From NCBI GenBank assembly GCA_002493085.1, contig DKXQ01000269.1:1-6377 (forward strand): DNA of 6,377 nt, read 5' to 3'. The notes beneath the pieces are model-generated. The model was not told the DNA's origin and searched no databases. It was given only the letters and a program-made list of their open reading frames with translations. This document shows positions 5,595 to 6,377 of this stretch, piece by piece; position 1 is the first letter of the stretch, and each line of letters begins with the position of its first letter. Made by a program: the position numbers and the translations under genes. Origin of the DNA: Lachnoclostridium sp. UBA7122. Lineage in GTDB: Bacteria > Bacillota > Clostridia > Lachnospirales > Lachnospiraceae.

Positions 5595-5992
5595 ATGAAA
5601 GAGGACACAAAAGTGGCAGAGATGGTACTTATTGCAGAACCAGACTTTGCGATTATCATAGACACAGCAGGAAACAGCAAAAAATGTACAGAACGCACAG
5701 ATGGCGAAACGCTTATGCTTCAGTAGCCAGCCAATGCAAAAATGGAGAAATCAGCCATATTGGAACTTATAAAGGATTTGAACTTCTGGTAGAAAAAAAC
5801 TTTATCGGAATGAATAATATGGTACTGTGAGGAAAGACCGACTATAAAACAGAACTTTCTGCAAGTCCTGTGGGCAACATGGTAAAGTTAGAAAATCTCT
5901 GTTATGGTGTAGCTTCTGAAATACCAGAACTTGAAAAATGCATCGAACAGTACCAGCGTGATATGGAACAGTCAAAATTTGAGAAAGGATGA
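5595..5992 (+). pseudogene. C-terminal remnant of a large SNF2-type helicase/methylase-like protein of conjugative elements, frameshifted and with a nonsense codon
   Basis: Three pieces join across two frames. From ATG 5595 one frame reads KVAEMVLIAEPDF, then CTERTDGETLM, and stops at TAG 5724-5726. Shifting by one base near 5720 continues as SVASQCKNGEI, then IGTYKGFELLVEK (5759-5797) to MVL. A TGA at 5828-5830 stands where homologues have Arg, so CGA to TGA is likely. The same frame then runs on as GKTDYKTELSASPVGNMVKLEN and a coiled tail with EKCIEQYQRDMEQ, ending at TGA 5990-5992. The pattern of a TDR/TER-x-x-GE-x-L block, G-x-Y-(K/R)-GF, and G-N-(I/M)-x-(R/K)-(L/M)-(D/E)-N resembles the extreme C-terminus of the very large helicase-methylase proteins of Clostridia conjugative elements. 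The catalytic domains are absent, so this is non-functional. It ends nine bases before the recombinase gene. Confidence 0.65.
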
Positions 5993-6000
5993 TTATTTAT

Positions 6001-6377
6001 ATGTCATATGTTATTACAGAACAGATACTTGAAGATTACAAAGAATATTTAATAGAGGAAGAAAAAAGTAAAGCAACAATAGATAAGTATATATGCGATA
6101 TCAGAAAATTGATGAATTACGCAAATGAACAAGAAATTACAAGAAAACTGATGCTTAACTTTAAAGAAAATCTAAGAGTAGATAAAGGGTATAAATTATC
6201 CAGTATCAATTCATTTCTTATAGCAGCAAACAGACTATTTGATTATCTTGGTTGGTATGGACTCAATGTAAAACTTTACCACATACAAAATGATGCTTTT
6301 GCGCCTGAAAAAATTGATCTCTCAATACAGGAGTACCAAAAACTTGTAATGGCAGCATGGTATAAAGGGAATAAAAG
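6001..6377 (+). CDS. Tyrosine recombinase / phage-type integrase (3' truncated by window)
   Basis: An open frame from ATG 6001 to the last base, 125 codons visible with no stop. Residues 5-90 form the helical SAM-like core-binding domain of tyrosine recombinases: ILEDYKEYLIEEEKSKATIDKY, with KSKATIDKYICDIRKLMNYA, then LSSINSFLIAANRLFDYLGW. The bit from about residue 108 (SIQEYQKLVMAA) begins the catalytic domain; the Arg-His-Arg-Tyr residues lie beyond the window and cannot be checked. The family cuts and joins DNA at attachment or resolution sites. AAAGGA (5984-5989) lies 11 bases upstream, inside the end of the helicase remnant. It has no excisionase-like gene next to it in the visible part. 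It may be the integrase of the element that carried the helicase, or a resolvase-like accessory recombinase. Confidence 0.85.
   Translation, partial: MSYVITEQILEDYKEYLIEEEKSKATIDKYICDIRKLMNYANEQEITRKLMLNFKENLRVDKGYKLSSINSFLIAANRLFDYLGWYGLNVKLYHIQNDAFAPEKIDLSIQEYQKLVMAAWYKGNK

Noticed and set aside
5564..5830. 88-codon ORF taken as an intact protein
   Set aside because: Its first 50 codons look like out-of-frame translation of the helicase remnant (many Arg, His, Tyr), and similarity starts only after the frame change near 5720.
1..6377. CRISPR arrays, tRNA or rRNA genes, riboswitches, complete insertion sequences
   Set aside because: No regularly spaced repeats, no tRNA or rRNA-like sequence, no long structured leader and no transposase with terminal repeats were seen.

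Overview
The window is about 30-38% GC with strong AGGAGG-type ribosome binding sites. Its toxin-antitoxin and integrase families look most like those of gut or rumen Clostridia, probably Lachnospiraceae. That placement is an inference from protein style; no marker gene is present.

Region 1 (1-3597) is the end of a plus-strand gene cluster whose genes overlap or nearly overlap. It holds the C-terminus of an unrecognised membrane protein, a KdsC-type HAD phosphatase, a PIG-L/LmbE zinc deacetylase, a PLP-dependent decarboxylase of the diaminopimelate decarboxylase (LysA) fold, and a CarB-like ATP-grasp ligase. The set suggests sugar tailoring for a cell-surface glycan or a nonulosonic acid. The deacetylase could free an amine, the decarboxylase could prepare an amino-acid-derived unit, and the ATP-grasp enzyme could join them by an amide bond. 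This pathway is inferred; only the enzyme families are read from the sequence. The first gene is clearly more AT-rich (about 30% GC) than the next (about 38%), so the cluster looks assembled from parts.

Region 2 (3598-5502) is accessory DNA with three toxin-antitoxin loci in different states. First is a 33-codon C-terminal remnant of a YafQ/RelE-type toxin that is missing from a standard gene call. Next is an intact operon with its own promoter and operator, encoding a RelB/DinJ-like antitoxin with a VapB-like tail and a PIN-domain toxin. Last, on the minus strand, is a decayed HicA/HicB pair in which HicA has lost its start and middle and HicB has lost its C-terminal DNA-binding part. A long hairpin separates the converging intact and decayed loci.

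Region 3 (about 5595-6377) is mobile-element DNA. It holds the broken C-terminal end of a large SNF2-type helicase/methylase-like protein of conjugative elements, carrying a frameshift and a nonsense codon, followed nine bases later by a tyrosine recombinase whose gene runs off the window. The toxin-antitoxin wreckage therefore lies between a glycan cluster and an integrated element, a typical site of repeated insertion and decay.
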